Position numbers and translations under genes: made by a program. Below, one piece after another: positions 1-10,700 of a stretch of DNA of 64,000 nucleotides. Position 1 is the stretch's first letter. Each line of letters begins with the position of its first letter. The stretch comes from Nemertoderma westbladi (lineage: Eukaryota > Xenacoelomorpha > Nemertodermatida > Nemertodermatidae), in contig JAUCBJ010007042.1 of the NCBI GenBank assembly GCA_032718475.1, positions 50,814 to 114,813 of the forward strand, written 5' to 3'. The notes beneath the pieces were generated by a model. The model was given only the letters and a program-made list of their open reading frames with translations. It had not been told where the DNA came from and ran no database searches.

Positions 1-374
1 TTAGCATACAGTGTAGGTGTGTCTGGGGGACTGTATGACTAGACTGTTGCCATACACAGTGTATGGTGAGTCTATATGGGGGACTGTATGACTGAGTCTG
101 TTAGCATACAGTGTAGGTGTGTCTGGGGGACTGTATGACTGGATCTGTTAGCATACAGTGTAGGTGTGTCTGGGGGACTGTATGACTGAGTCTGTTAGCA
201 TACAGTGTAGGTGTGTCTGGGGGACTGTATGACTAGACTGTTGCCATACATAGTGTATGGTGAGTCTATATGGGGGACTGTATGACTGAGTCTGTTATCA
301 TACAGTGTAGGTTTGTCTGGGGGACTGTATGACTGAGACTGTTAGCATACAGCGTAGGTGTGTCTGGGAGACGG
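1..374. repeat. Minisatellite with hairpin units
   Basis: Tandem units of about 47 bp, with longer variants near 60 bp, continue beyond the left edge of the window. Most units contain CATACAGT and, about 17 bases later, its reverse complement ACTGTATG, so each can fold into a small hairpin. The array stops abruptly inside a unit at 374, where LTR sequence begins. Confidence 0.9.
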
Positions 375-2071
375 TGTTAAACAAACTACCCCGGCCTAAC
401 CAATAAAGACACAAAACTGCAAACTGCTCTATTTATTAGACAGGGCAATCAGGAGCGTATTATTGCTAATGTGAGGGGCTGCTAAATACAAAACCGCTAC
501 TTACCGTTAGATGGCGCTAACCTGCCGTCCGCTAATATGTTTTACTAATTTTCTACCAGTCTACGGCTCCTGCTAATTTCTTGTTCCTTTCTCTACCAAT
601 TACTCGATAGAGAGCTAACTGTTCGAATATATGAGCCACGCGGGAATAACCAAAACAACAAACCCGAATCGGCTCCCTAAGCTGACTTAAAACGAGTGTG
701 AGAGGTTTTACACTCAGAGTATATTCTTACGCCTAATCTTACTGTTAAAGTACGCCAATGCCTACGTCTTTTCTAATCGCGAATACTGGGGGTTCCCTAA
801 CGGAATGTGTGAATGCGAGAATATTTAAAATAATCAAAGTGGTACAGTGTTTATTAGGGCTAATACCTATAGTGGGACTAAACTTGTCTGCGGCTGGCTT
901 TAGGCCAGCAAATTACTAATGCGTTTTGCGTACTGAATACTGCTATCTAGCTTATTGCCCGCTAATTAAAATAACCGCTCAGCGTGAATAGTTTACGGTA
1001 CTCTAATTATTACCTTAGCTACTCTCCGCTATGCTGCGTACTAATTCTTAATTTTACTAATTAATTACAGTCACAAATATGTAACAGCCTAAAATACTGT
1101 ATTACTTTGACCTAATCAGTAATTATTTACAGTAAACTAAGAGATAGAAATCAATCAAAGGGAAAAGAGCGCCTATCTAAGCATTCGTAATCTTAGGCAC
1201 ACTTTAGTAACACACCAATCAGCGTCAGCAATCACAGCTCGCAATGCGCGATTCACAATTGTACAATCCGCAATGCACGCAATTAGCAATTACACAGCAC
1301 AATATAATAATTCGCAATACTGCAATACATGCAATTCGCAATTGTAAAGCACGCAGACCTCTCCCGGGTACATCTAGGCTTCCTAACTAACCCAATTCCT
1401 GCCCCCCTAATACTAAATAGAGACAAAACCTGGATCATCAGCCCCCTAATTACTGTACCAGCGAGCTGCCCCCACGCTACAATGCAAATTGCCCGACCGC
1501 AACGGTGACCCCCCGCCAGCGTTGCTCGCCTTTGAATCCTCCGCTCCCTTCGTCGCTAACCCCCCGATGTGCCCACCGCCCACTGGCGCCTTAGCCCTCC
1601 ATTATGCTAATAGCTACCGTAGCGGCGCATGCAAATCACAAAGTCTGACAGTCTCAGAAATCCCTTAGGATTATTGCGCAGAAAGGAATCACATAGAACC
1701 ATTAATCAAAGAGTAGAAATCATAGTTCAATTGTAATTAGCAGTAATCGAAGGAATTATTGAGAAACACAAGCAAGTAATCGCACTAGCAAATCATTTCA
1801 AGAAATTAATCAAATTAGCAAATTGCAGAAAAAATAAGTATCAAGAAAAAACAGCAAGACAGGTGCTAGGGCTAGGTGTCATGTGATGAGTTGGTGAGGC
1901 TCTACCGGCACACCGCCAATTTATAGGTGATCCGGATGGGGTGATGCAATAGGGTGACTCAATCGCTTTCTTATTGGCTCTCCAGTCCGTGCTAGCACTA
2001 GACCAACCTGGAAGCAGCTAGTCCAATAAGGAGGCCGGATTGTAGCCCTATTTGCTCCCCTTCCTCGAATT

Positions 2072-2089
2072 ATTACCATATATGGTAAT
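2072..2089. promoter_or_regulatory. CArG-box palindrome in U3
   Basis: ATTACCATATATGGTAAT is an 18-bp perfect palindrome that contains CCATATATGG, an exact match to the SRF/MADS consensus CC(A/T)6GG. It is repeated at 16023-16040 in the other LTR. It lies about 370 bases into the LTR in element direction, within likely U3. Binding is inferred only from the motif. Confidence 0.45.
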
Positions 2090-2345
2090 GGTTCACGTCT
2101 CTGGCTGCTGAATGGCCAGGACAGCGTCCCTATATGCTAGCCCTACTAAAGCTAATATCAGCAAGCACGGAATCCAGGGTCCGAATAAACTTACCCTGGA
2201 ACTATCTACATATTACCTAATACAAAATTACGTAGGTAGGGCTACATACTATACAAAATGGATGGATTCAAATATATGGGTGTTTCGATTTCCCTATCTA
2301 AATACCACTGCGTTATTATGCCTTATCTAAAATATCATGCTGCAC

Positions 2346-2430
2346 AACGGACTAATATTACATACAGTATAACGGACTAATATTGCATACTGCATAACGG
2401 ACTAATATTGCATACTGCATGATGACTAAT
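2346..2430. repeat. 25-bp direct repeats at the U3 end of the LTR
   Basis: AACGGACTAATATT recurs at 2346, 2371 and 2396, giving a 25-bp period with about three and a half units. The same block is at 16297-16381 in the other LTR. Repeats at the outer edge of U3 resemble the enhancer repeats of other LTR elements; that role is an inference. Confidence 0.7.
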
Positions 2431-2460
2431 ATTATGGATACAGCGCCATATACCGTAACA

Positions 2461-3372
2461 CCGCTCCAAGGGAAATCATACAATGTTTCCCTCCAATTGT
2501 AGAAGAGTATAAGGTGATGTATACAAAACAAAATAAATTTCTTCCAACCAATCTAAATAACATAATAATTCTACTATTTACAAATATTGCCATAGATATT
2601 GCATAATGAATTTACATACAAATTAAAATTACAAAATACTGTTTCTCGTTCGTTCTACATAATGATTACTACATACAAAATTAAATTACAAAATATTACT
2701 TCCTTTATTTACTTACAAATTGACGATCTACATATTGAAATGAAACATGGCTAGGACAATGTCCCCCATTTCCCATTATTTCCAATCGGACTACAAAATA
2801 AAGGTATTTCCTTTCAATATTTTTCGGCCTTCGAAAATAAATTTCTAAAATATGGATACGACTAGTGTATATGAGTCCAGTCGAATGATTGATCAAAACC
2901 TACGATATACATCAGAGCGACGATGATGTATATATCTAGAGTCTGTCGCTCCGTGATATTATAGTCTCATCGGCTAGCTCCTGGGTCTCTCGGGCTCGCT
3001 CCCCTCCCCAGATACACCAGTCTACCCCCTGTAGACTCTGTTGACGGCGTTCTTGAGGCGTCACTTCCCGGAACCGGCGACGACGTTCCCTGGGCACCGA
3101 CGATCTCCCGACTGGTGCTCCTCCCTCGGCCTCGTCCCATTTGCCGTGTCCCTGTGGGCGCCTCCGCCAACTCCTCCTTCAACTTTATAGAGTGGAACTG
3201 CTCGTCCTTGGCTTGACGCTTGCCAAGGACTCCTCCTTCTGGTACATGCCGCGAGCTGTGAGCTCCGGCTGTTGTCGCTGTGGGCGCGGCGGTCCTGATC
3301 CTCCACTCGTTCAGAGGTCAATGACCCCAAACGAGTCTCCTTAGGCCGCCAATTGTGCGCTGGGTAATAATT
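2461..3372 (-). other. BEL-1 3' noncoding region with paired hairpins
   Basis: No convincing gene. ATCAGAGCGACGATGAT occurs at 2911-2927 and again at 3385-3401, each flanked by AT-rich inverted repeats so that both copies can fold. The block between them (about 2937-3384) is GC-rich, unlike its surroundings. On the minus strand it contains a primer-binding-like ATTGGCGGCC near 3343-3354, suggesting a scrap of another retroelement's 5' end. The sequence next to the 3' LTR is only weakly purine-rich, so no clear polypurine tract is seen. Confidence 0.5.
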
Positions 3373-4035
3373 CTAGACGTATATATCAGAGCGACGATGA
3401 TATATAAAGGATTGGACATATTCGGGCTTAATAATGCGTTCGTCGAAACTTCCCGAAATAATTTGGAGTAAATATCGTATAAACCGCGGATCTTGGATAT
3501 AGTTAGTAGACGGATGGACGGCGCGAATCTCGTCTGGATACTCAGGCGTGAGCTTCCTCTCCTGGTGAAGCGAAGTGAACGTGGTCCAGGAACTCGAGTC
3601 CCGTACCGCTTCGCGCCGCGCCTCTAGATCCTTATAGGCTCGGTACAGCGAAATGGCCGCTGCCGTCTCTATCAAACTGGGTGTCGAACAGGGTTTAATC
3701 TCCGTATACGGATCTAATGTCGTAACGGTCGGCGTAATGGGTCTCGGAGGTCGCTTTCCGCTGAAGTCGATACTGATCATCGGGTTGCTCATCGGGTAAC
3801 CTCCCTCGTTATATCTAAGGAATTGGTGAGCTGGACATCGCGTTAATATCGGTTCTGGATGTTGCTCGTCTAGTCGGTCGGGAATCGTGGGTTTGTATTT
3901 CCCATTTAGCTCCATCACCGACCGCCCATGGTAGTAAACGTTCGAGTCTTTACATCCCGGTCGCGCGAATGGTAACTCCGCCTCCTCTCTGGCAGTAAAT
4001 CCTCTGCGCGGTTGCGCTCTAATATCCTTCTCCAT
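3373..4035 (-). CDS. Extra ORF between pol and 3' LTR of BEL-1, unknown product
   Basis: This 220-codon frame starts at the first ATG (4035); the frame is open a further 18 codons upstream without an ATG. It sits where envelope genes lie in envelope-bearing retroelements, about 760 bases after the gag-pol stop and on the same strand. I see no signal peptide, no membrane segment and no cysteine pattern, so nothing supports an envelope. The product is polar, with many Arg, Pro and Tyr residues and a central Pro/Thr-rich stretch. Its last codons lie in the hairpin repeat at 3385-3401. I do not recognise the family. It could be an accessory protein expressed from a spliced RNA, or a fortuitous frame, though its length in a young element argues for coding. 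Confidence 0.5.
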   Translation of the reverse strand: MEKDIRAQPRRGFTAREEAELPFARPGCKDSNVYYHGRSVMELNGKYKPTIPDRLDEQHPEPILTRCPAHQFLRYNEGGYPMSNPMISIDFSGKRPPRPITPTVTTLDPYTEIKPCSTPSLIETAAAISLYRAYKDLEARREAVRDSSSWTTFTSLHQERKLTPEYPDEIRAVHPSTNYIQDPRFIRYLLQIISGSFDERIIKPEYVQSFIYHRRSDIYV

Positions 4036-4796
4036 TATGCCCGCGTATACACATATATATCCCAATAAGTGTTCCGTTACGCAAACCAATTACACTGTGG
4101 GTAATCAGTTAGATGTCGCCGAAGGACAGACTTCCCGAACCCCCCTTCCAGCTGCCTTCCAGCAGTTCAGGTTCGACTCTCTAGATCCCGTCTCTTCCTA
4201 ACTATCCTCTAACCTATTCCCATGCATAGCGCAAAAACTTTGGAGATAAACTGGCCGTGACCAACTCACTTTTTGATGCCCAAACTACTCCCATTACTCG
4301 TACTAAACTACAGTAGTTAGAAAGGACTATAGCCACAATACTCGACTATACCAAACCCACAGGTTTGATAATCGAACATCACACATCCTGCAAACTACTG
4401 AGTGGGGTCCATGTACGCCTCTGGTGCTACTAACCTTTAGCACCTTAGTTGCACTGTTGGCACCAATCTGTGGAAGTTGCTAAACTCAATTTACACTCCT
4501 ACGTAATATAGCCGTCACCATGGTTTCTAAATGCTATTTTCCAGGCTTCACGACTTTTCAAATTACTGTTTATCTATAGACGAATTCTAAAACGCGTCTA
4601 TACACAGCGTCTGGAATTGTCTTGGGTTCACTTTTCTAATTTTAAAATTTTCTAATTTTTCCAAAAATTTTTGAAAATAAAATTTTGTTTTGATACCCAC
4701 CAGACAAAACTCAACGCAAATCACCACAACCCCGCTCCTATGCATTTCCTTGTATTTGCATACGAGGAATGCATACGAAGTGAGTTGCGTCCAACA
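4036..4796 (-). other. Spacer between gag-pol and the extra ORF of BEL-1
   Basis: About 760 bases with no supported frame on either strand. The sequence is AT-rich near 4620-4690 and contains scattered stops. It may hold a splice acceptor for the downstream ORF, but none is clear enough to call. Confidence 0.5.
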
Positions 4797-7700
4797 CTAA
4801 TTCTGTTTTGAGGCAGGAGACAAATTATAATCTCCCGTCTCGATACGTGTCTCCTCTAATAACACAATATCTTGGACCGGTCGGTCCAAGGTGTGTAAAC
4901 CATTAGTTTTACACTTTTTTGGGTGCGGACACTTGCACCTAATTTTCACAGTGACTGTGCGCACTATGTTTTGCACGTCTGGGTGTGTGTGCAAGATCAC
5001 TCCCGTCTCCCAATACTTTCTCTTGATAATCGGCTCGGTTATCAACACGTAATCTCCCCTTTGGAGACTCCGAACCGTCTTGTACCACTTTGTTCTGGTG
5101 GATATGGTGGGAAGATAGTATTCCCGCCAATATTCCCAGAATGTGTACGCCACAAACTGTGTTACTTTCCAGCTTTTACGACTATATAGGTCGGCACTAA
5201 TGGGTTCTGATGCCGGCACAAGAAATGCTGGACTCTGCATTAGCAAATGATTCGGCGTTAATGCAACACCGTCTGGCAACATAGCTATCGGCCTCGAGTT
5301 TAGGGTATGCTCGATTTCAATGAAAGCTGTGACCAGTTCGTCGTCGGTAAGTTGTTTGTTTACAGGCAACGTTTTGGCAATGGCCTGCTTCACAGAGCGA
5401 ACTAAACGCTCCCAACTTCCTCCTCTCCAAGGACTTTCTGGAGTATTGAATCTCCACTCTACTCTTTGCGGCAAAAGTGCTGCAGAAATTTCCTTATTCT
5501 GTGCTGCTTTATGAGCCGCGTTCAACTCGCTATTCCCTCCGACAAAGTTTGTACCCTTGTCAGAGTAGAACGCCTTTACTAGTCCTCTCCTGGCCATAAA
5601 TCTCTTCAAGGCCAGGAGCAGAGATTTGGTCGACATGTCTGCCACACGCTCAATGTGTATGGCTCTACTCGCCATACATGTCAGTAGCAGACCCCATCGC
5701 TTGTGGGTCAGCCGTCCACTCTTTGCTTCAATCGGACCAAAACAATCCACCCCTGTGTTCGTAAAGGGTGGGTCATATGCCTGCACTCTCGCTTCCGGGA
5801 GTTCAGCCATCTCCTGTTCCAATACTCTGGCGTTCACTCTCTTGCAAACCAGACAGGCGTCGTACATAGTGCCTACTGCCCTGCTTGGCTGCAATAGAAT
5901 GAATCGCTGTCTCGCTGCCGACAGACAGTGTAACTTTCCCGCGTGATGCAACCTCTTGTGTATATCCCATAGAATCGCTCTTTGCAATTCTATTGGGTGA
6001 CTAGGGATTATCACTGGGAACCGAAACTGTGAGTTTATGTCGACAGTCTGGATTCTCGATCTATGACAAATTAAACCCTTATGGATTAATGGACTCCATT
6101 TTCTAAGGGGTTTATAGAGAACTGGTCGTTGAGCCGATAATAGATGGAATTCTTTAGGGAAGGCACACATTTGATAATGTCTCAAATGCCTTAATTCCGC
6201 TTGATCAATCTCATCCTCTGTCAGAGGTTGTTTCAATTTTCGAATTCGCTCACTATTGGTGCTCGTTCGTTCTCTCAAATGTTTCGAATGTTTTAAACAA
6301 AGGTACGAAACGTATCGGCTTAACCACGCAGTTCTTTTACAAATTGTCAGCCAAGAGGCAGACGAATTTAGTAATTTGTCATAAATACTGCATGACTCTA
6401 ATGCCAGCGACGGTTGTCCGCTAATTAACGGAAGTTTCGAATCCAAACCCGCAGGTTTGGAAACCAAAGGATCCATTGTGTCGGTCATTTTCTGTCCGTC
6501 ACTTACCAACTGTGACTCCGGTTTAGTCTGTAAGGGCGGTTTTATGTCATAACTTACCCTTCCTGACCTAGTAGTCACGTAAGTCTGTTGGTCTGACAGG
6601 TCTCCGGGCCGCTCCAATGACTCTTCAGGCCGCTCCAATGACTTAAGTTTGGCTTTAGACTTTGACTTAGAGACTTTCTCCACCTTGACTTCTGCATCTT
6701 CAGGCATCGGATTGGTCACTATCTTTAGTCGCTCTGGCCAATGTTCCTGTGTCCTCGTTAGAAAATCAGGTCCATGCAACCAAAACTCCTGCGACTCTTC
6801 CCGACAGAATTCCGCCGGCATTGCACCTCTTGAAGTTATGTCGGCCGGGTTCAACACTCCCGGACAATGTCTCCACTGTTCCTTCGTCGGAAAATCAACG
6901 ATCTGAGCGCGTCTATTGGCCACAAATGTCTTTAGTGCAATATTGTCGGCCGCAATGTATACTAACACCAAGGATGCGTCCGTCCAATAGAATAAGGTCA
7001 ATGTCGTGTCTAACTCCTCAATTATTTGCTTACTTACCTCGACCGAAACTACAGCCGCCTGTAATTCTGCACGAGGGACAGTCATGTATTTGACCGGCAT
7101 TGTCTTTGATCTAGAAGTCACAAAGGCCGTCTCAAACTTGTCCTGACTTACCTCTCGGCGAAGGTAGGCTACCATACCAAAGCCGGTGTCACTTGCGTCA
7201 CTGAATAAGTGGAGTTCGAGATCAGCTGGAAATACCAGCTGATTCGGAAAGTAGGATCGGGGTACATCTATATTTTTCAATAGATGCAACTCGGCTTCCC
7301 ACTCCCTCCACTGTTTTGCATGTATAGGAGATATTGGTTCGTCCCACTCTAAGTCGGACAACCAAATTTTCCTCATGCACGCTCGTGCCTGTAATATAAC
7401 CGGACTGATAAAGTTCATCGGGTCAAATAGTCTACTCAATGTCGATAAGCAAATCCTCTTAGTCAAAACTTTGTCTGGGCTACTGGGCTCAAATCTAACT
7501 CTTACCTGGAACTTATCTGAGTTCGGGTTCCAAGCGAGTCCCAGTACTCGCGCCATGGGGATTGGTTCTACCCCCAATTCTATGTCTCCGCTCCCGCGAT
7601 CTTTTACCGGGAACGATTCTAATAGGGCCTCCGAATTAGTAGTGAACTTGGTCAGAGGAAAACCCCCTGTAGCCAAGCACTCTTGCAGGCCGTGAGCCAC

Positions 7701-10700
7701 TTCTATGGCTTGTTCCGCCGTGTCCTTGGACACCAATCCGTCGTCCATATAGAAGTTTCTCAATATAGACTCGATTACTTCTACTGGATACTTACCAATC
7801 TGGGCTGTTGCCGTTTTCTTTAGAACAAACAGCGTGCCGTTTGGACTATCGCGGGCGCCAAATATCCTAACGTACATCTGATATGTAACCACTGGGCCGG
7901 ATAAGTCTTCATTCTCATACCAGAGAAAGCGAAGGCTATCCTGGTCTGCCTTACAGGCTCTTACCTGGTGGAACATCGCCTCGATGTCACAAGTAAATGC
8001 GAATCGCCGCTGTCTAAAACGCAACAGTATTCCAATCAAATAGTTATTCAGGTTGGGACCATCCATCAACTCTGAATTCAGGGACATACCTCTATAGACT
8101 GCTGCGCAGTCGTTGACTACTCGGACTTTGTCTGGCTTGTCAGGGTGAGTCACATAGTGGTGTGGAAGGTAATAAGTCTGGTCTGTCACTAAGTCAGGGT
8201 CCTCTACCTTCCCAGCAAATCCCTTGGCGAAATAGTTGTTGATCTGGGCGCAATACTTCTCCCTAATGTCCGGATTCTTCAACAACCGAGCCCTTACTCC
8301 GTTTAATCTTTTCAAGGCTAAGCTGTAGTTGTTCTCCAACTTAGGTGGTTGTCGACGCCACAACATTCCAACTTCAAAATGTCCAGTCGGTAGCAGACGT
8401 ATGGTATCTTCCATCATCTCCAGCGACCGCTTCTCATCAGTAGACATGGCTAGGTCATATCCACCGGGTTCCATTGCGTCCCTATCCAGCCATTCGACGG
8501 TTCTGGCTCCTGTCTCGAGGTCCTGGCGTATCAATTCCTTCTGTAATTCCTCCTCACTGTATTGGAAAATGTCTAGGTCTCGATATTTAGCCACCTGACC
8601 CTCCACTATGTCTGTATAAGTCAAAACGTTAGTCAAATAGGTAGCGTGGGCCGCTGAACCAGACCCACGGGTCTGATAACAGTAGTCCTCGGGTTCACTA
8701 TCTGTCCGGTCGTTGTGAAGTGGTTCCGACAACCTAACATTATCGGGAATCAACTCCTCGTCCGACTCGCTAAAGTCACTATAGTGGTCAATACAGGTTC
8801 TCCTAAACTCGTCTATGTCTGGTGGTTCTACTAACGGTGGTTGAATTATAGGCTGTAATTCATCGTATCTGTTCATTGGCTTGTCGCCACCTGTAAACTC
8901 ATAAGACATGGGTACTCTTGTATACCAACCTAGTATGGTCCTATGGGCATGTGGTCCATTGACATGCGGCTCAGCTGGTTTCGTTTCCCATATCTGGTGT
9001 GCGATCAGCTGTTCTGCACCAATCAACATAGAAACATTCCTATAACCTACCTGGTGTCTGGGTATCCTGAGCTTGTCAAAATACTCCTGTGCTATGGGAC
9101 TCATCGGCGGCACCTTACCTAACTGCCTGCCGAATCCCTTCATAGCTAGACACTTAAATCCGTCCAATGGCAAAGCTTTCCGTTCTTGTCGAGTGTGTTG
9201 GTCTCTCGGAAGTAGGGAATCAAGTTCTACCGAAATTCTGTGTCCCTTGAGGTCTCCTACCCCATGCATAGACTTCAACTCTATTTGGATCTCCTCTGCG
9301 TCCTGGAAGCTAGAAACAGCTCTCGCCACTTCTTCGTCGATATAAGATAATGTGGACGCAGTGTCCAACATCACATATATTCGCTTCGATCCCTTATCGC
9401 CAGTGAGTTTCACCGGAATCACGCTAAATATTTCCGACGTGGCCGATGATAAATACGTCCGCGCGCTGGTCGATGAACTATCCGCGGTGAAACCTTGGCA
9501 GGTCACTTCTCTTGCGCTCGACTCGCCATCTTCGTCCGACGAACCTGGTTGGTAACCATCGTCCTGGATGCCAGTATACGTATTCCTCCTTATCGATACG
9601 GGTTCTTTGCTCCCCTTCCTGTGAGGATTTCGCTGTAAGTAACGGTCCGTTGGGGTGTGGAAATCCGCATGTAGCAACTTGTGATGTAGTCTGCCGCATT
9701 CCATGCATCCGTCCTTGCTGTTCGGGCACTGCCGCCGTACATGGCCTGGCGCAAGACATGCCCAACAGGTGTCCAACGTCCGAACTTGAACTCTTCTCTG
9801 TTCCGAATTTAATTCTTTGAACCGTCTGCAACTATCTAACTTATGGTCGTCAGATCTTACCTCCTTTAGTAAACAGTATTGGCAACCTACAAATCCATCC
9901 GGCAACTCCTGTTGCTTTAACCTAGGTCTATCTAACCGCTCACCTGACCATACTCGCGAGTCTGATCTAAAGGCTGGGGTACTCGAATTATATCTGTCTA
10001 CTGAGTTATAAGTCACAGTGGTCCTGTCATCGTCAAAACTTACCATAGACTTACCGGTAACAGGTTTAGACTCCCTCATATTCTCCTCTGAGAAGTTTGA
10101 TTTCATCTCTGCTACTGCGTCTGTGGCTATCATGTCATGAATATGCTGAAGTGTCAATACTTTACCTTGGCCCTCCAACTTATTCTCTAATTTGCGCCAT
10201 TTCTGTCGGTAACGCATGTTTAGACGTCTTATTACGCTTTTCAAAACCTCGGCGTGATCACCATGATGAGGTAGATTCACCGTCCTCAAGATGTCCAATG
10301 CGTTCGAAATAGCGTTCGCTAAGTTCAACAGCTCTAACGGAGTTGTAATCCTTCCGCCCTTACCCAAGTCTTCTACTATCGACTGCGCCATCTTGGTTTT
10401 ATTCCCGTAGATGTCACTAAGTGTCTTCATCGCTAACTCAAACGCTCTCTCGTTGCCGACGAAGTTGTCAGCAATGGCTCTAGGTTCTCGATGGAGCATC
10501 TGAAGCAAATAGTTGAACTTCTCGTTGGGAGTAAAGGTGCTGTTGGTTAGCTGCTCGTCGACATAGGTTTTAAAGGTCCTCCAGTGCTTATGGTTGCCCA
10601 TAAACTTCTGGGGTTGTTGCGTCGGCAGTCCTTGCCTAGCAGCAAACTTACCTATGTCCCTAAGGGTTGCGTCGTTCCGGGTTAACAAATGGTTTAGTTC

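Larger units (their letters stand above)
375..2460 (-). repeat. 3' LTR of BEL-1 (probably truncated at 375)
   Basis: This copy matches 14326-16411 without net indels. In element direction it begins TGTTACGG at 2460. AATAAA on the minus strand near 430-436 is a plausible polyadenylation signal close to the lower edge. A 72-codon ORF (2112-2330, plus strand) exists in both LTRs and runs against the element; I treat it as chance. The stretch 1200-1350 is rich in the pentamer GCAAT. Confidence 0.9.

Noticed and set aside
1200-1350. Cluster of GCAAT motifs in the LTR as C/EBP-type enhancer
   Set aside because: The composition of the whole LTR is biased to such words, so the cluster cannot be separated from background by eye.
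2112-2330. 72-codon ORF in both LTRs of BEL-1
   Set aside because: Present twice only because the LTRs are identical; antisense to the element, with no recognisable domain.
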